Origin: a virus
DNA length: 31,761 bases
Reading direction: 5' to 3' (one strand)
IMG/VR virus record: IMGVR_UViG_3300007960_000102
Span: 1 to 31,761 of that record
Shown: positions 10,530 through 20,448 of the stretch, piece by piece
How the letters are laid out: every line of letters begins with the position of its first letter
Numbering within the stretch: the first letter of the stretch is position 1
Translations under genes and position numbers: made by a program
The notes under the pieces: generated by a model
Told to the model about the DNA's origin: nothing
Databases searched by the model: none
The model's input: the letters and a program-made list of their open reading frames with translations, nothing else

Positions 10530-13500
10530 ATGGCACAAAACATTAATTTAAATACATCTCCATATTTTGATGATTTTGATCCAAGAAAAAATTATGGAAG
10601 AGTTTTATTTAAGCCAGGAACCCCAATTCAAGCAAGAGAATTAACAACACTCCAATCTATCTTGCAAAATCAGGTTGAAAAGTTTGGTAAACATTTTTTC
10701 AAAGAGGGATCTGTAGTAATACCTGGTGGCATTGCATATGATTCGGAGTACACATGTGTACAAATTGATCCATCTCACTTAAGTATTCCGGTAGAAACTT
10801 ACCTACCATTTTTACTTGGAAAACAAATAAAAGGTGAAAGTAGTGGGGTTTTTGCTAAAATTGAAAATTATATTACTAGTCAAGAGTCTGAAAATGATAC
10901 TTTTACTTTGTATATAAAGTATCAAAGTTCTAGTGAAAGTGATTTTACTTCTAAAACTTTTGTCGATGGTGAAAATTTAATAGTACTGGAAAATATTGAC
11001 TATGGTCTAGGAGTCATTAGATTGGATTCCTCATTTGCAACTACTACAATATCAAATTCTACAGCAATTGGATCTGCAGTAAAAATAGAAGAAGGGGTAT
11101 ATTTTATACGAGGATTTTTTGTAGATGTATTTCCACAAACTATTATATTAGATCAGTATTCCAATTTACCTTCCTATAGAATTGGACTATCTATTTTTGA
11201 AGACATAGCTATACCATCTCAATCAAATCCAGATTTATATGATAATGCAAGGGGATTTTCAAATTTTGCGGCTCCAGGGGCAGATAGACTAAGGATCGTA
11301 GCAACACTGATAAAAAAATCTTTAGATGATTTTAATGATGAAAATTTTGTGGAGTTGATTAGAATTGTAAATGGAAATATCCAAAGAATTCCTAGAAAAG
11401 AGAATATTCCATCACTAATAACTGATGAATTAGCTAGAAGAACTTCTGATGAGTGTGGAGATTACTACGTAACTCCATTTAAAGTTGTTGCTAAAGAATC
11501 ATTAAATGATAAAATAGGAAACAATGGTGTTTATAATCCGAATCAATTGACAAAACAAGGGAATAATCCCTCAGATGAGTTAATAACATTACAAATTTCA
11601 CCCGGAAAAGCATACGTTAAAGGATATGAAGTAGAGACTATTTTAACGGTAAATGCAGACTTAGAAAAACCAAGAACTACTGAAACCGTTAAAGATATAA
11701 CAGTTCCTTTTAGTTTAGGTAATCAAGTAGAACTTAATAATGTTTATGGATCTATTCCAGTTGGATTTGGTTCTACATCTCAAGTGACTTTGTTCTCGGA
11801 GAGAACTGTAACCCCAGGTCTTTCTTCAGGAATTCCAATAGGAGTTGGTAGAGTTTATGATTTAAAATTAAAAAATGCTGAGTATACTGGTGCCTCCACT
11901 ATTTTTGAGACATCGATTTATGATTTACAGACTTATACATATTTGACATTAAATGCTACTACAACTCTCCCTAAACCATCATTCGTTGAAGGAAAAAACA
12001 GCTCAGCTTCTGGATATTTGGTATCATCAGTCACAAACAATAATCAAGTAATATTATATCAAGTTTCTGGAGATTTTATTGTTGGGGAACAATTAAAAGT
12101 TGATGGACAAGATATTTCCAGAACAATAGTTAGTGTTAGAGACTATAATTTAGGTGATATTAAACAATTAGTTGGATACGTTGGATCGACAACATCTTTT
12201 ACAGCCGATACTAGAATATCTATAGGAATTCCCATTGCTCCACAGGGAACTAGTTTTACAATTTCTGCAGGTTCTGGGGGAATAAGTACTGTAACAACTT
12301 CTTCTTCAACTTTTGGTGTTGGAATTAATACAGGAGATATTTTTGTTTATACAAAATCAGGACAAATAGTACCCACTTATAACAGAGTTAACTCTGTAAG
12401 CACTTCTGGCAAGTCTATAACTGTTCAATCAACTACAAGTGTTTCTGGAGTTAGTAGTGGGGGACTACCTACCAGCACCACTGTAACAGATAGTTTGGTA
12501 AAAGGAGTTTCTACACTATTAAATTCTAAAGAATCTTTCATCTTTGCCGAATTACAAAATCCAAATGTTGCTAGTGTTGATGTTTCTAATGCTGAAGTAA
12601 TTTATAGGAAATCATATTCTGTAACAGTTGCGTCAAATGGGTTGACTGCAACTTTAGAGAGTGATACTAATATTACTTTACTGCCATTTGATGAAGAAGA
12701 TTATTCTCTAGTATTTTCTGATGGTACTATTGAAACATTAACTTCCAGTCAATTTACTATTACATCCGGCAGAACTTTAACATTAGTAAATTTAAGTAAG
12801 AATGGTCCTGCAACTTTAACAGCTACTTTAAGAAAAAAAAGATTAAAATCCAGAAAAAAAATCTATAATAGATGTGCAATTTTAGACGTAAGAAATTCTA
12901 GCACTCGTTCATCTGGAGTAGGTGGTACAACTCTTAATGATGGATTAACTTATAATCCATATTATGGAACAAGAGTACAAGATTCCAGAATATCATTGAA
13001 TGTTCCGGACGTAGCTCATGTTGTTGGTGTTTTTGAGTCTTCAAATTCAAGTGATGCAGAGTTGCCAAAACTAGAAGTTGTTGATTTAAATGCGAATATT
13101 TTAAATACTATTAAAGGTGAAATAATTTATGGAGAATCTAGTAATGCGATGGCACTATTTGTTTCAACTAATGGAACAAATCAGTTAGAATTTGTATATA
13201 TTAATGAAAATACTTTTATTAAGGGTGAAAAAATCATATTTAATGAATCAAATGTTAGTGCAAGAATAAGTTATTTGATAGAAGGTGATAGGAATATCAT
13301 ATCTGATTTTATTTTCGATAGTGGCCAAACTTTAGAAATAGTTAATTATTCATCGTTAAGGAGAAAATCTGGTGTTACACCACCAACAAAGAGGTTAAAG
13401 GTAGTATATAGTTATTATTATATAGATTCAAATGATGATGGAGACTTTGTAACGGTCAGTTCATATGAACTAGAAAGATATTCAAGAGATTTGCCAGATA

Positions 13501-16500
13501 TTTTTTACTACAAATCAAGTGATATTATAGACTTAAGACCTAGAGTTATTCCATATGATAGTTCTATAACTCCATTTTCTCCATTTGAATTTGATTCAAG
13601 AAAGTTTTCATCTTCAACAAATTCAAGTCCATATAATTTTGCTAAAGATAGAGACTTACTTTTATCTTATTCATATTATCTAGGTAGAGTTGATAAATTA
13701 TATCTTAATAGATATGGAGAATTCTTTATTACAAAAGGAGTACCATCAAATACTCCAATTCCGCCAAATGATGTTGACAACGCTATGGAAGTAGCTACGA
13801 TTACTATGAATCCATATGTGTACAATATTAAGGATGTTACTGTGAAACTATCTTCACACAAACGTTATAGAATGCAAGATATTTCACAACTTGAAGATAG
13901 GATAAAAAATATTGAATATTATAGCTCATTATCTCTTTTAGAAATTGATACAAAGAATTTATCTATTAGAGATTCCCAAACTCAGTTAGATAGATTTAAG
14001 TGTGGTTTTCTTGTAGATAATTTTAAATCTATACGTTCTGGATCTTTTGGCGATCCTCAACAAAAGTGTAGTGTTGACACTAAAGAAGGATTACTCAGAC
14101 CACAACATTATTCAACAGCAATAGACCTTCTTTTAGCTTCAGAATCCATAGCAGGATTATCAAATATTTCAAATCCAGATGCGGATTTAAGATTTGTAAA
14201 AGATTTGGGAAGTCCAAATACAGTTAAAGTTGGAGATGTAGTTTGTTTGAAATATACCGATGAAGTATTTTTAAAGAATACTTTTGCAACTAGAGTAGAA
14301 AATGTGAATGCATTTAATGTTGTTAACTGGATCGGGTCTATTGAATTAAATCCAACTTCCGATACTTGGATTGAAACTAGATCATCTCAGAGAACCATAG
14401 ACCAAGAAGGAAATTATGAAGCCACACTTAGATCTCTTGGTGCTGATACTAATACTGGATTGTCTCCAATCGATTGGGGTTCTTGGGAAACTACTTGGAC
14501 AGGTGTACGAGAAATTGATAGGCAAAATTTACATAGTATATTCCAAGGAAGTACATATGTTAGTTCCACTGGTAACTGGTGGCTTGAAGAACAAACTTGG
14601 AGAGATCAGTATTTTACATTTAGTAATGTAACCACTCTTACTACTACAGAAGAGTCTAGAAGAGGTGTTCAATATAAGGTTGGTGAAAGAATCGATTCAG
14701 TAAATTTGGGTACTTCCGTGGTATCTACAGACATTATTCATGTAATGAGATCCAGAAATATTGAATTTGTAGCAAAAAGATTAAAACCAAAAACAAGAAT
14801 GTATGCATTTTTCGATAACGTCGATATGAACAAATATATTGTTCCGAAACTTATCGAAATTCAAATGCAAGGTGGTGCTTTTATTGTTGGTGAAACTATT
14901 ATTGGTACATTAGGAAACACTTCTATTAGATTTAGATTGGCAACTGCCAATCATAAGTATGGACCATATAATAATCCAAATCAAGTTTATATCGAAAATC
15001 CATATGTACCTACACAATCAATACCCACTTCTTATTCTACAACATCAACTATACTGAATGTTGACACAGCTTCATTGGAGTTGCAATCTGATTCGACATT
15101 TTATGGCCACATTGTAGAAAATATGCAATTAAGAGGAGTGGTTTCTAGGGCAATTGCAAGAGTAACCAATATTAGATTAATTACTGATACTTCTGGTACA
15201 GTAATTGGATCATTATTTATTCCAAATGCTACATTACCATCTACTCCAACATTTGAAACTGGAACAAAAACTTTTGTTTTAACATCAAGTTCCAGCAATA
15301 CACCGATTATTGGAGCCACAGATAGTGTAGCGGATACTAAATTTAGATCTACAGGAACAATAAACAATACGGAAGAGGTTACTTTAAGGACAAGAAATGC
15401 AGATATAGAAAGAACCCACAGGACGGAAGAAAGAACATTAACTTCAAGAGAAACAACATTAACTGCAGGAACTACATTCCTAGATCGTACTGTAATCCAG
15501 AGAAGATGGGTCGATCCAGTTGCACAATCTTTTGAAGTTCCAGAAGAAACCGGAATGTTTGTTACAAAATGTGATTTGTTCTTCCAAAGTAAAGATACTA
15601 ATAATTTGCCAATTACCATGCAAATTAGAACAATGAAAACTGGTTTGCCCACTCAAACAATTGTTCCTTTTGGTGAAGTTACTTTAGATCCGAGACAAAT
15701 TAACATATCTGAAGATGGCAAAACTCCCACAACATTCACTTTCCCATCTCCGGTCTATCTTGAGAGTGGAAATGATTATTGTATAGCTCTACTTTCTGTA
15801 TCAAATGAATATAATGTTTGGATATCCAGAATGGGTGAAGAAGATGTAACAACCCTGAATTTACCAGAGTCCCAAAAAATAGTTGTGGCGCAACAACCCT
15901 TATTAGGATCGTTGTTTAAATCTCAGAATGGAGCTACATGGGATGCCAGTCAACTAGAAGACTTGAAAATGACTCTTTATAGAGCAAAATTTGTTACCGG
16001 ATCTTCTACGGTTAGATTCCATAATCCAAAACTGGACACAGGTAACAATCAAGTTGTAACTTTGAGACCCAACCCATTAGATTGTATTTCTAAGTCTACT
16101 TTGATTGGATTAGGAAAGAGCTTAACTTCAACTGAAGTTGATGGACTAACACCGGGAACTCCAATATTGCAAAGTAATAATGAACTCTTTAGTTCCAATT
16201 TAAAGAGTATAGTTGGATCTGTGGGAATAGGAAGTACTTTAGTAATAACTTCTTCAGGAATTGGATTTACATCTACATTTAAAACTTACTCCAATGTAAA
16301 CTTGGTTTCTATAACTGGATATGGTTTTGGAGCTAAGGTAAATCTAAGTGTTCAGAACGGAGTTGCTATCGCAGCTACAGTTTCAATTGGGGGAACTGGA
16401 TATGCTTATGGGGATTCGTTAGAAGTTAATTATTCGGAAACAGACGGACTTGGCAATAATTTAATTCTTACTATTCCAAATAATGTTGGTATAATTTCAT

Positions 16501-18014
16501 CATTCAACTCTTTATTGGTAGATAGAGTACAGGGAACTTTAAATAAAAATACTGTGGACAGTTTATATTATGTTGGTTCTTCTGGAACTTCACTTCTTTC
16601 TAGTGCGACTGTAAATACTATAACTGATTTGACTGATGGATTGCACTTCAAAGTCAGCCACAATAATCACGGAATGTATTCGATTGCCGATAGAGTTATA
16701 CTTTCTGGAATTCAACCCGATCAAAAACCAGAAACATTAACATCTTCATATAATTCAACATCTACCGATAGTATTGCAGTAAGTTCTGTTGGAATATTTA
16801 CTAGTTTTGAAAATGTTCCGGTTTCTTCTGTAAATCCTGGATATATTTTAATAGATTATGAAATCATTGAATATACTGGAATTGTCACATCTACCAAAAA
16901 TTTAATTGGAATAACAAGAAATATTGATAATACAGTTTCTGGATCTTATGACATCGATTCGTCAATCTTCAAATATGAATTAAATGGAGTGTCATTGAGA
17001 AGAATAAATAAAACTCATAATCTGTCTGACACCAATTTAGTTACTTATCCAACGGATCTAGATTATTATTATGTTAAAGTTGGAATGAGTAGTAGAGGTA
17101 TTGATAGAACTCCAGATAATGTTCTTGGATATCCTGCTCTATATTTCAAAGATGATAAATCTTGTGGGTCATATGATACAGTTCAGGCTTTAGGATCACC
17201 TAAAGTCCCCAAAGCGACACAAAATATACCATTCAATATAATTAGACCGAATATTCAAACATTATTACCTCAACAAACATCAATATCAGCAAAGGCAAGA
17301 ACTTTCAGTGGTTCTAGCCCAGATGGGGATTTAGTACCATTTTTGGATCAAGGATTTGTTGATGTACCATTGAACTCGAATACCGAATTTAGTTCACCCA
17401 GAATCATTTGTTCTCAAATCAATGAGGAAACTTATTTGTCAAGTTTCCCTGGTAAAAAGTCATTTACCATGGAACTAACAATGTCATCTCAGAATGATTA
17501 TGTTTCTCCAATGATCGACCTGGATAGGGTAAGTTTGATCACTGTTTCTAACAGAATAAACTCTAAAGTTACGGATTATGCTAATGATGCGAGAGTGAAC
17601 TCTCTGACTGATGATCCAACGGCAGCAGTTTATTTGAGTAGTCCTGTTTTATTGGATAAGTCAGCTGATACTTTGAAAGTATTTTTTGAGGCTTTCCGAC
17701 ATTCAACTAATGATATTAGATTGTGTTATAGAATCTTTAGGTCCGATTCTCCTTCAGAATCTCAACTTTGGCAATTATTCCCAGGATATGACAATCTGGA
17801 TGCAAATTTACAAGTGATTGATTCTTCTAAGAATAATGGAAGACCCGATAAAAATGTCTTAAGTTCTAAATTTGAAAATAATTTCAATTCTTATGAATTT
17901 ACTGCTTCCAATTTACCACAGTTTAATGGATTCCAAATTAAAATTCTAATGTCCGGAACTAATTCAGCATTTACTCCAAAAATTAGAGACTTTAGAGCTA
18001 TTGCAACCATCTAA
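10530..18014 (+). CDS. DUF4815-family giant virion protein (baseplate/fibre periphery)
   Basis: The N-terminus (NTSPYFDDFDPRKNYGRVLF, then PIQARELTTLQSILQNQVEK) is the hallmark of DUF4815 proteins of T4-like marine phages. These virion proteins follow gp8 in the place of T4 genes 9-12. At 2494 residues it is very long. Further landmarks: beta modules of the GExIxGxxS type (LLGKQIKGESSG, FIVGETIIGTLG); a charged segment near residue 1630 (ERTHRTEERTLTSRETT); then QRRWVDPVAQSFEVPEETG and KCDLFFQSKD (about 1655-1690), which begin a conserved beta-sandwich-like domain; an IDYE...TRNIDNT module near 2110; and a C-terminal block ending in FTPKIRDFRAI. A GGAG-like site (10515-10518) precedes the ATG, 5 nt after gp8, suggesting co-expression. 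A tail-fibre or baseplate-edge role is inferred. Confidence 0.85.
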   Translation: MAQNINLNTSPYFDDFDPRKNYGRVLFKPGTPIQARELTTLQSILQNQVEKFGKHFFKEGSVVIPGGIAYDSEYTCVQIDPSHLSIPVETYLPFLLGKQIKGESSGVFAKIENYITSQESENDTFTLYIKYQSSSESDFTSKTFVDGENLIVLENIDYGLGVIRLDSSFATTTISNSTAIGSAVKIEEGVYFIRGFFVDVFPQTIILDQYSNLPSYRIGLSIFEDIAIPSQSNPDLYDNARGFSNFAAPGADRLRIVATLIKKSLDDFNDENFVELIRIVNGNIQRIPRKENIPSLITDELARRTSDECGDYYVTPFKVVAKESLNDKIGNNGVYNPNQLTKQGNNPSDELITLQISPGKAYVKGYEVETILTVNADLEKPRTTETVKDITVPFSLGNQVELNNVYGSIPVGFGSTSQVTLFSERTVTPGLSSGIPIGVGRVYDLKLKNAEYTGASTIFETSIYDLQTYTYLTLNATTTLPKPSFVEGKNSSASGYLVSSVTNNNQVILYQVSGDFIVGEQLKVDGQDISRTIVSVRDYNLGDIKQLVGYVGSTTSFTADTRISIGIPIAPQGTSFTISAGSGGISTVTTSSSTFGVGINTGDIFVYTKSGQIVPTYNRVNSVSTSGKSITVQSTTSVSGVSSGGLPTSTTVTDSLVKGVSTLLNSKESFIFAELQNPNVASVDVSNAEVIYRKSYSVTVASNGLTATLESDTNITLLPFDEEDYSLVFSDGTIETLTSSQFTITSGRTLTLVNLSKNGPATLTATLRKKRLKSRKKIYNRCAILDVRNSSTRSSGVGGTTLNDGLTYNPYYGTRVQDSRISLNVPDVAHVVGVFESSNSSDAELPKLEVVDLNANILNTIKGEIIYGESSNAMALFVSTNGTNQLEFVYINENTFIKGEKIIFNESNVSARISYLIEGDRNIISDFIFDSGQTLEIVNYSSLRRKSGVTPPTKRLKVVYSYYYIDSNDDGDFVTVSSYELERYSRDLPDIFYYKSSDIIDLRPRVIPYDSSITPFSPFEFDSRKFSSSTNSSPYNFAKDRDLLLSYSYYLGRVDKLYLNRYGEFFITKGVPSNTPIPPNDVDNAMEVATITMNPYVYNIKDVTVKLSSHKRYRMQDISQLEDRIKNIEYYSSLSLLEIDTKNLSIRDSQTQLDRFKCGFLVDNFKSIRSGSFGDPQQKCSVDTKEGLLRPQHYSTAIDLLLASESIAGLSNISNPDADLRFVKDLGSPNTVKVGDVVCLKYTDEVFLKNTFATRVENVNAFNVVNWIGSIELNPTSDTWIETRSSQRTIDQEGNYEATLRSLGADTNTGLSPIDWGSWETTWTGVREIDRQNLHSIFQGSTYVSSTGNWWLEEQTWRDQYFTFSNVTTLTTTEESRRGVQYKVGERIDSVNLGTSVVSTDIIHVMRSRNIEFVAKRLKPKTRMYAFFDNVDMNKYIVPKLIEIQMQGGAFIVGETIIGTLGNTSIRFRLATANHKYGPYNNPNQVYIENPYVPTQSIPTSYSTTSTILNVDTASLELQSDSTFYGHIVENMQLRGVVSRAIARVTNIRLITDTSGTVIGSLFIPNATLPSTPTFETGTKTFVLTSSSSNTPIIGATDSVADTKFRSTGTINNTEEVTLRTRNADIERTHRTEERTLTSRETTLTAGTTFLDRTVIQRRWVDPVAQSFEVPEETGMFVTKCDLFFQSKDTNNLPITMQIRTMKTGLPTQTIVPFGEVTLDPRQINISEDGKTPTTFTFPSPVYLESGNDYCIALLSVSNEYNVWISRMGEEDVTTLNLPESQKIVVAQQPLLGSLFKSQNGATWDASQLEDLKMTLYRAKFVTGSSTVRFHNPKLDTGNNQVVTLRPNPLDCISKSTLIGLGKSLTSTEVDGLTPGTPILQSNNELFSSNLKSIVGSVGIGSTLVITSSGIGFTSTFKTYSNVNLVSITGYGFGAKVNLSVQNGVAIAATVSIGGTGYAYGDSLEVNYSETDGLGNNLILTIPNNVGIISSFNSLLVDRVQGTLNKNTVDSLYYVGSSGTSLLSSATVNTITDLTDGLHFKVSHNNHGMYSIADRVILSGIQPDQKPETLTSSYNSTSTDSIAVSSVGIFTSFENVPVSSVNPGYILIDYEIIEYTGIVTSTKNLIGITRNIDNTVSGSYDIDSSIFKYELNGVSLRRINKTHNLSDTNLVTYPTDLDYYYVKVGMSSRGIDRTPDNVLGYPALYFKDDKSCGSYDTVQALGSPKVPKATQNIPFNIIRPNIQTLLPQQTSISAKARTFSGSSPDGDLVPFLDQGFVDVPLNSNTEFSSPRIICSQINEETYLSSFPGKKSFTMELTMSSQNDYVSPMIDLDRVSLITVSNRINSKVTDYANDARVNSLTDDPTAAVYLSSPVLLDKSADTLKVFFEAFRHSTNDIRLCYRIFRSDSPSESQLWQLFPGYDNLDANLQVIDSSKNNGRPDKNVLSSKFENNFNSYEFTASNLPQFNGFQIKILMSGTNSAFTPKIRDFRAIATI

Positions 18015-18018
18015 AATT

Positions 18019-18255
18019 ATGTTAATACCCGTAGAAGGAAACATTGGATTATTTCGAGATGAAAATTCTGGTGCTATATTAAATTGTTCTAATTCCGATT
18101 ATGAAAAATATTTGGAATTAAAAAATCAAAAAATAAAAGAAATTGATAATCTAAATCAACTTAAAAGTAGAGTTGATGAAATAGACCAGTTAAAATCTGA
18201 TATGAATGAAATGAAAGATATGATGAAATTAATTTTGTCTAAATTAGACTCTTAA
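18019..18255 (+). CDS. Small coiled-coil protein, function unknown
   Basis: A 78-residue protein starting MLIPVEGNIGLFRDENSGAI, followed from about residue 30 by a charged heptad-like helix (LKNQKIKEIDNLNQLKSRV...IDQLKSDMNEMKDMMKLIL) typical of a coiled coil. The ATG at 18019 is chosen over an in-frame TTG at 18001, which would overlap the previous gene and add six residues unlike the family. Short proteins with this N-terminus and helix are common beside DUF4815 genes in cyanophages. Its place in the structural block suggests a virion or assembly role, but no specific function is known. Confidence 0.7.
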   Translation: MLIPVEGNIGLFRDENSGAILNCSNSDYEKYLELKNQKIKEIDNLNQLKSRVDEIDQLKSDMNEMKDMMKLILSKLDS

Positions 18256-18256
18256 T

Positions 18257-18264
18257 CATAAATA
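18257..18264 (+). promoter_or_regulatory. T4-type late promoter box CATAAATA
   Basis: CATAAATA matches TATAAATA at seven of eight positions. It begins two bases after the stop codon of the coiled-coil gene and about 20 nt before the ATG at 18285. A start about 6 nt downstream would leave a short leader holding the CGGA ribosome site (18273-18276). Confidence 0.55.
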
Positions 18265-18284
18265 CTTAAAAACGGATACTAATA

Positions 18285-18617
18285 ATGGCGGCAAGAAATG
18301 TAAACTTAATTCTTGAACAAGGGGTTGATTTTCAAGCCACCTTTACTATCAGGAACACTAATAATGCACCATTAAATTTGACCGGATATACCGGAATCTC
18401 ATCAATCAGAAAACATCCTACATCTTCTACCGCATACCCTTTAACACTTTCTTTTACCGATAGATTAAATGGGAAAATTGCAGTTTCTATGGGATATACT
18501 GCAACAGATGCAATTGAAGGTGGTCGTTATGTTTATGATGTTATTCTTATTTCACCTAATTCTTACAGAACCCGAGCTGTTCAGGGAAACGTTCTGGTAA
18601 CTCCAGGAGTATCATAA
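18285..18617 (+). CDS. Small virion structural protein, beta-sandwich-like
   Basis: A 110-residue protein starting MAARNVNLILEQGVDFQATF, with an LNLTGYTG motif (about residues 32-38) and alternating strands to the end (GGRYVYDVILISP). The pattern resembles small Ig-like or baseplate-upper-protein N-terminal domains in phage tails, and such proteins are common in cyanophage structural blocks. A late-type box and a CGGA ribosome site precede it. Its TAA overlaps the next ATG (TAATG), so the two are probably translated together. Precise role unknown. Confidence 0.72.
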   Translation: MAARNVNLILEQGVDFQATFTIRNTNNAPLNLTGYTGISSIRKHPTSSTAYPLTLSFTDRLNGKIAVSMGYTATDAIEGGRYVYDVILISPNSYRTRAVQGNVLVTPGVS

Positions 18618-19294
18618 TGACCGATTACTTAGTAACTTTAAATGAACCAGGACCCTATAGAATTGGCGTTGACTATGAAATTCCAACTAAATCTATTCAA
18701 TATGGGAATATTATTCTCGATAGTATAAACTCAGAATTTAATGGAATTGTCCAGACTTTTAGTTTATTTTCAAATGGAAATCCATATGTTCCTATTAATG
18801 ATCAACAATTAATTGTTGTTAAAAATAATCTTATGATGAAACCAATTGAGGACTATACTATATCTACAAATAATATAACTTTTAGTACATCTCCAAACTC
18901 CGGAGATGATGTTTTTATTATAGCTCTTGCATCAACAGCGGATTTGACTAGAACTATTAACTATGTGGTAGATAGTGGATCTATAGATATGTTGCCTGGA
19001 AATAAGGGGTCTATTACTTTGGATGTAAGTGGGGTCATAGAATCATTAGTTATTTTATCGGATCAACAGGGTGATTTAACTTTAGACATAAAAAAATCAA
19101 ATTATTTAACATTCCCAACTTTTACTTCAATAGTTGGTGGGGCTTATCCACAAATAAATAATCAAATAAAAGTTCGTGACGATGATTTAACTAATTGGAC
19201 AAAAAGTATAGTAGCGGGAGATATTTTGTCATTTGATGTTATTGCGGTCAATAATATCAATAGATTTTTGATCTCATTAAAATTAAAATTATAA
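18617..19294 (+). CDS. Tail/fibre-associated virion protein of 225 aa
   Basis: Beta-rich protein with a repeated phage-fibre module: QYGNIILDSINSEFNGIVQT, DQQLIVVKNN, SGDDVFIIALASTADLTRTI, then GNKGSITLDVSGVIESLVIL and a C-terminal TNWTKSIVAGDILSF...NRFLISLKLKL block. These segments recur in cyanophage tail and fibre proteins, which supports a virion role, though the partner is unknown. The ribosome site AGGAG (18605-18609) lies inside the upstream gene, and the ATG overlaps that gene's stop by one base. Confidence 0.72.
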   Translation: MTDYLVTLNEPGPYRIGVDYEIPTKSIQYGNIILDSINSEFNGIVQTFSLFSNGNPYVPINDQQLIVVKNNLMMKPIEDYTISTNNITFSTSPNSGDDVFIIALASTADLTRTINYVVDSGSIDMLPGNKGSITLDVSGVIESLVILSDQQGDLTLDIKKSNYLTFPTFTSIVGGAYPQINNQIKVRDDDLTNWTKSIVAGDILSFDVIAVNNINRFLISLKLKL

Positions 19295-19297
19295 ATA
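19290..19297 (+). promoter_or_regulatory. T4-type late promoter box TATAAATA
   Basis: Perfect match to the T4 late box TATAAATA, overlapping the TAA stop (19292-19294) of the preceding gene and lying about 40 nt before the ATG at 19338. Transcripts starting near 19303 would carry a 35-nt leader with a CGGAG ribosome site. Confidence 0.65.
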
Positions 19298-19337
19298 GTG
19301 ATATCAAGAAACATTATAGTTTGTACGGAGTTTTTAA

Positions 19338-20345
19338 ATGGCACTATTAGTTCCAAACATTGGAGAACTTGAATCCCTTCGATATTTGATTGCTCAAAAT
19401 AATTTTACAGCAGATTTAGCTGACCAATCTCCGAGAAATTTAGTTCTAAAACTTTTTACAAGTAACACTGTTCCTGCAGAATCTGATGTTCCGTCACAAA
19501 CCGATTATTATGAACCTTACACTACTTCTGGAGCGGTTGGATATGGGTCAACTCCGGTTACTGGATATCCGTATTGTGTAAATAATAGATCAGATCAAGA
19601 TTATACTTCGCAAACTGGAATTCTATTAAATGGCTCTCGTTGGAGGATAAATCAAGTAGGTTCAGGTACAACTGCTACATATCCAGAACAAACTTTTAGT
19701 TTTACCTCAGAGGCTGGTGATGTTTATGGATATTATGTGACTCGTGCAAATAATATGCCGGTCACAGTCCAAGGTGTAAATCACTATGCTTCAGTTGGTA
19801 TTGGAACTACAGTTACTAAAGGAAGTAATACAGATCCAGTTATTGGAGTTGTTGGAAATTTCTATTTAACAATTGACCAAGATCTAAGTGTAGATGATAT
19901 TACTTTGGGTATGGTTGTTGCTGGAAATGCTGGAATTCAAACCGGAACCGTAGTTGTAGGTATTGATAGGTCATTAAATGTTGTTTATTTGGATAAAGCA
20001 TTGATTGAGAATATTCAAGTAGCAACAGATCCCAGCGTAGATTTTAATTACGGAAAAATTACAGCAATAGGACATCAACTAATTCCGGGAGATATTTTAT
20101 ACATTTCTGCTGGAACTGGAAATACAACATTAACATCAGGAACTTATACTGTATTTGATGTTCCTAATGCAGATGAATTTTACACAACACCGGCTCTAAA
20201 TCCAACTCTTAACAGTCCAATTGGATTGGGTAGCGCAACTCTTTATAATTCGATTATGTACGCAGAAAGGTTTACTAATGGACCATATACTATAAGTAAT
20301 CCCGGTGATCAAATTAAAATTACCTTAAATGTTGCTCTTGATTGA
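19338..20345 (+). CDS. Virion structural protein of 335 aa
   Basis: Begins MALLVPNIGELESLRYLIAQ, followed by NLVLKLFTSNTVPAESD (about residues 34-50), TGYPYCVNNR, LNGSRWRI, YPEQTFSFTS and VYGYYVTRANNMPV. This conserved family occurs in T4-like marine phages near fibre genes, and a Gly/Thr-rich beta half follows. The C-terminal part contains HQLIPGDILYIS, a strand-turn module also present in the giant proteins to the left. The ribosome site CGGAG (19326-19330) is well placed. The gene has its own late box and is followed by an intrinsic terminator, so it ends a transcription unit. Function beyond a virion role is not known. Confidence 0.75.
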   Translation: MALLVPNIGELESLRYLIAQNNFTADLADQSPRNLVLKLFTSNTVPAESDVPSQTDYYEPYTTSGAVGYGSTPVTGYPYCVNNRSDQDYTSQTGILLNGSRWRINQVGSGTTATYPEQTFSFTSEAGDVYGYYVTRANNMPVTVQGVNHYASVGIGTTVTKGSNTDPVIGVVGNFYLTIDQDLSVDDITLGMVVAGNAGIQTGTVVVGIDRSLNVVYLDKALIENIQVATDPSVDFNYGKITAIGHQLIPGDILYISAGTGNTTLTSGTYTVFDVPNADEFYTTPALNPTLNSPIGLGSATLYNSIMYAERFTNGPYTISNPGDQIKITLNVALD

Positions 20346-20382
20346 CACATTAGAAGATAATTTAAATATTAATAATTTCTGT

Positions 20383-20420
20383 GGAGGATCCTTTTTTTAT
20401 GGCATCCTCCTATTTTTTTT
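20383..20420 (+). terminator. Rho-independent terminator after the 335-aa gene
   Basis: GGAGGATCC (20383-20391) pairs with GGCATCCTCC (20401-20410) with one bulged base, loop TTTTTTTAT, followed by TATTTTTTTT. A strong GC stem plus T-run is unusual in this AT-rich block. It separates the baseplate-type genes on the left from the beta-repeat gene. Confidence 0.85.
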
Positions 20421-20448
20421 CTAAAAAAGTTGTTACAGATCAGTATCA

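Noticed and set aside
15101-15652. 183-codon open frame on the minus strand
   Set aside because: It lies wholly within the DUF4815 gene; its product shows no recognisable family and all convincing genes are on the + strand.
18001-18018. TTG start extending the coiled-coil protein by six residues
   Set aside because: It would overlap the preceding gene, and the ATG at 18019 gives the family-like N-terminus MLIPVEG.
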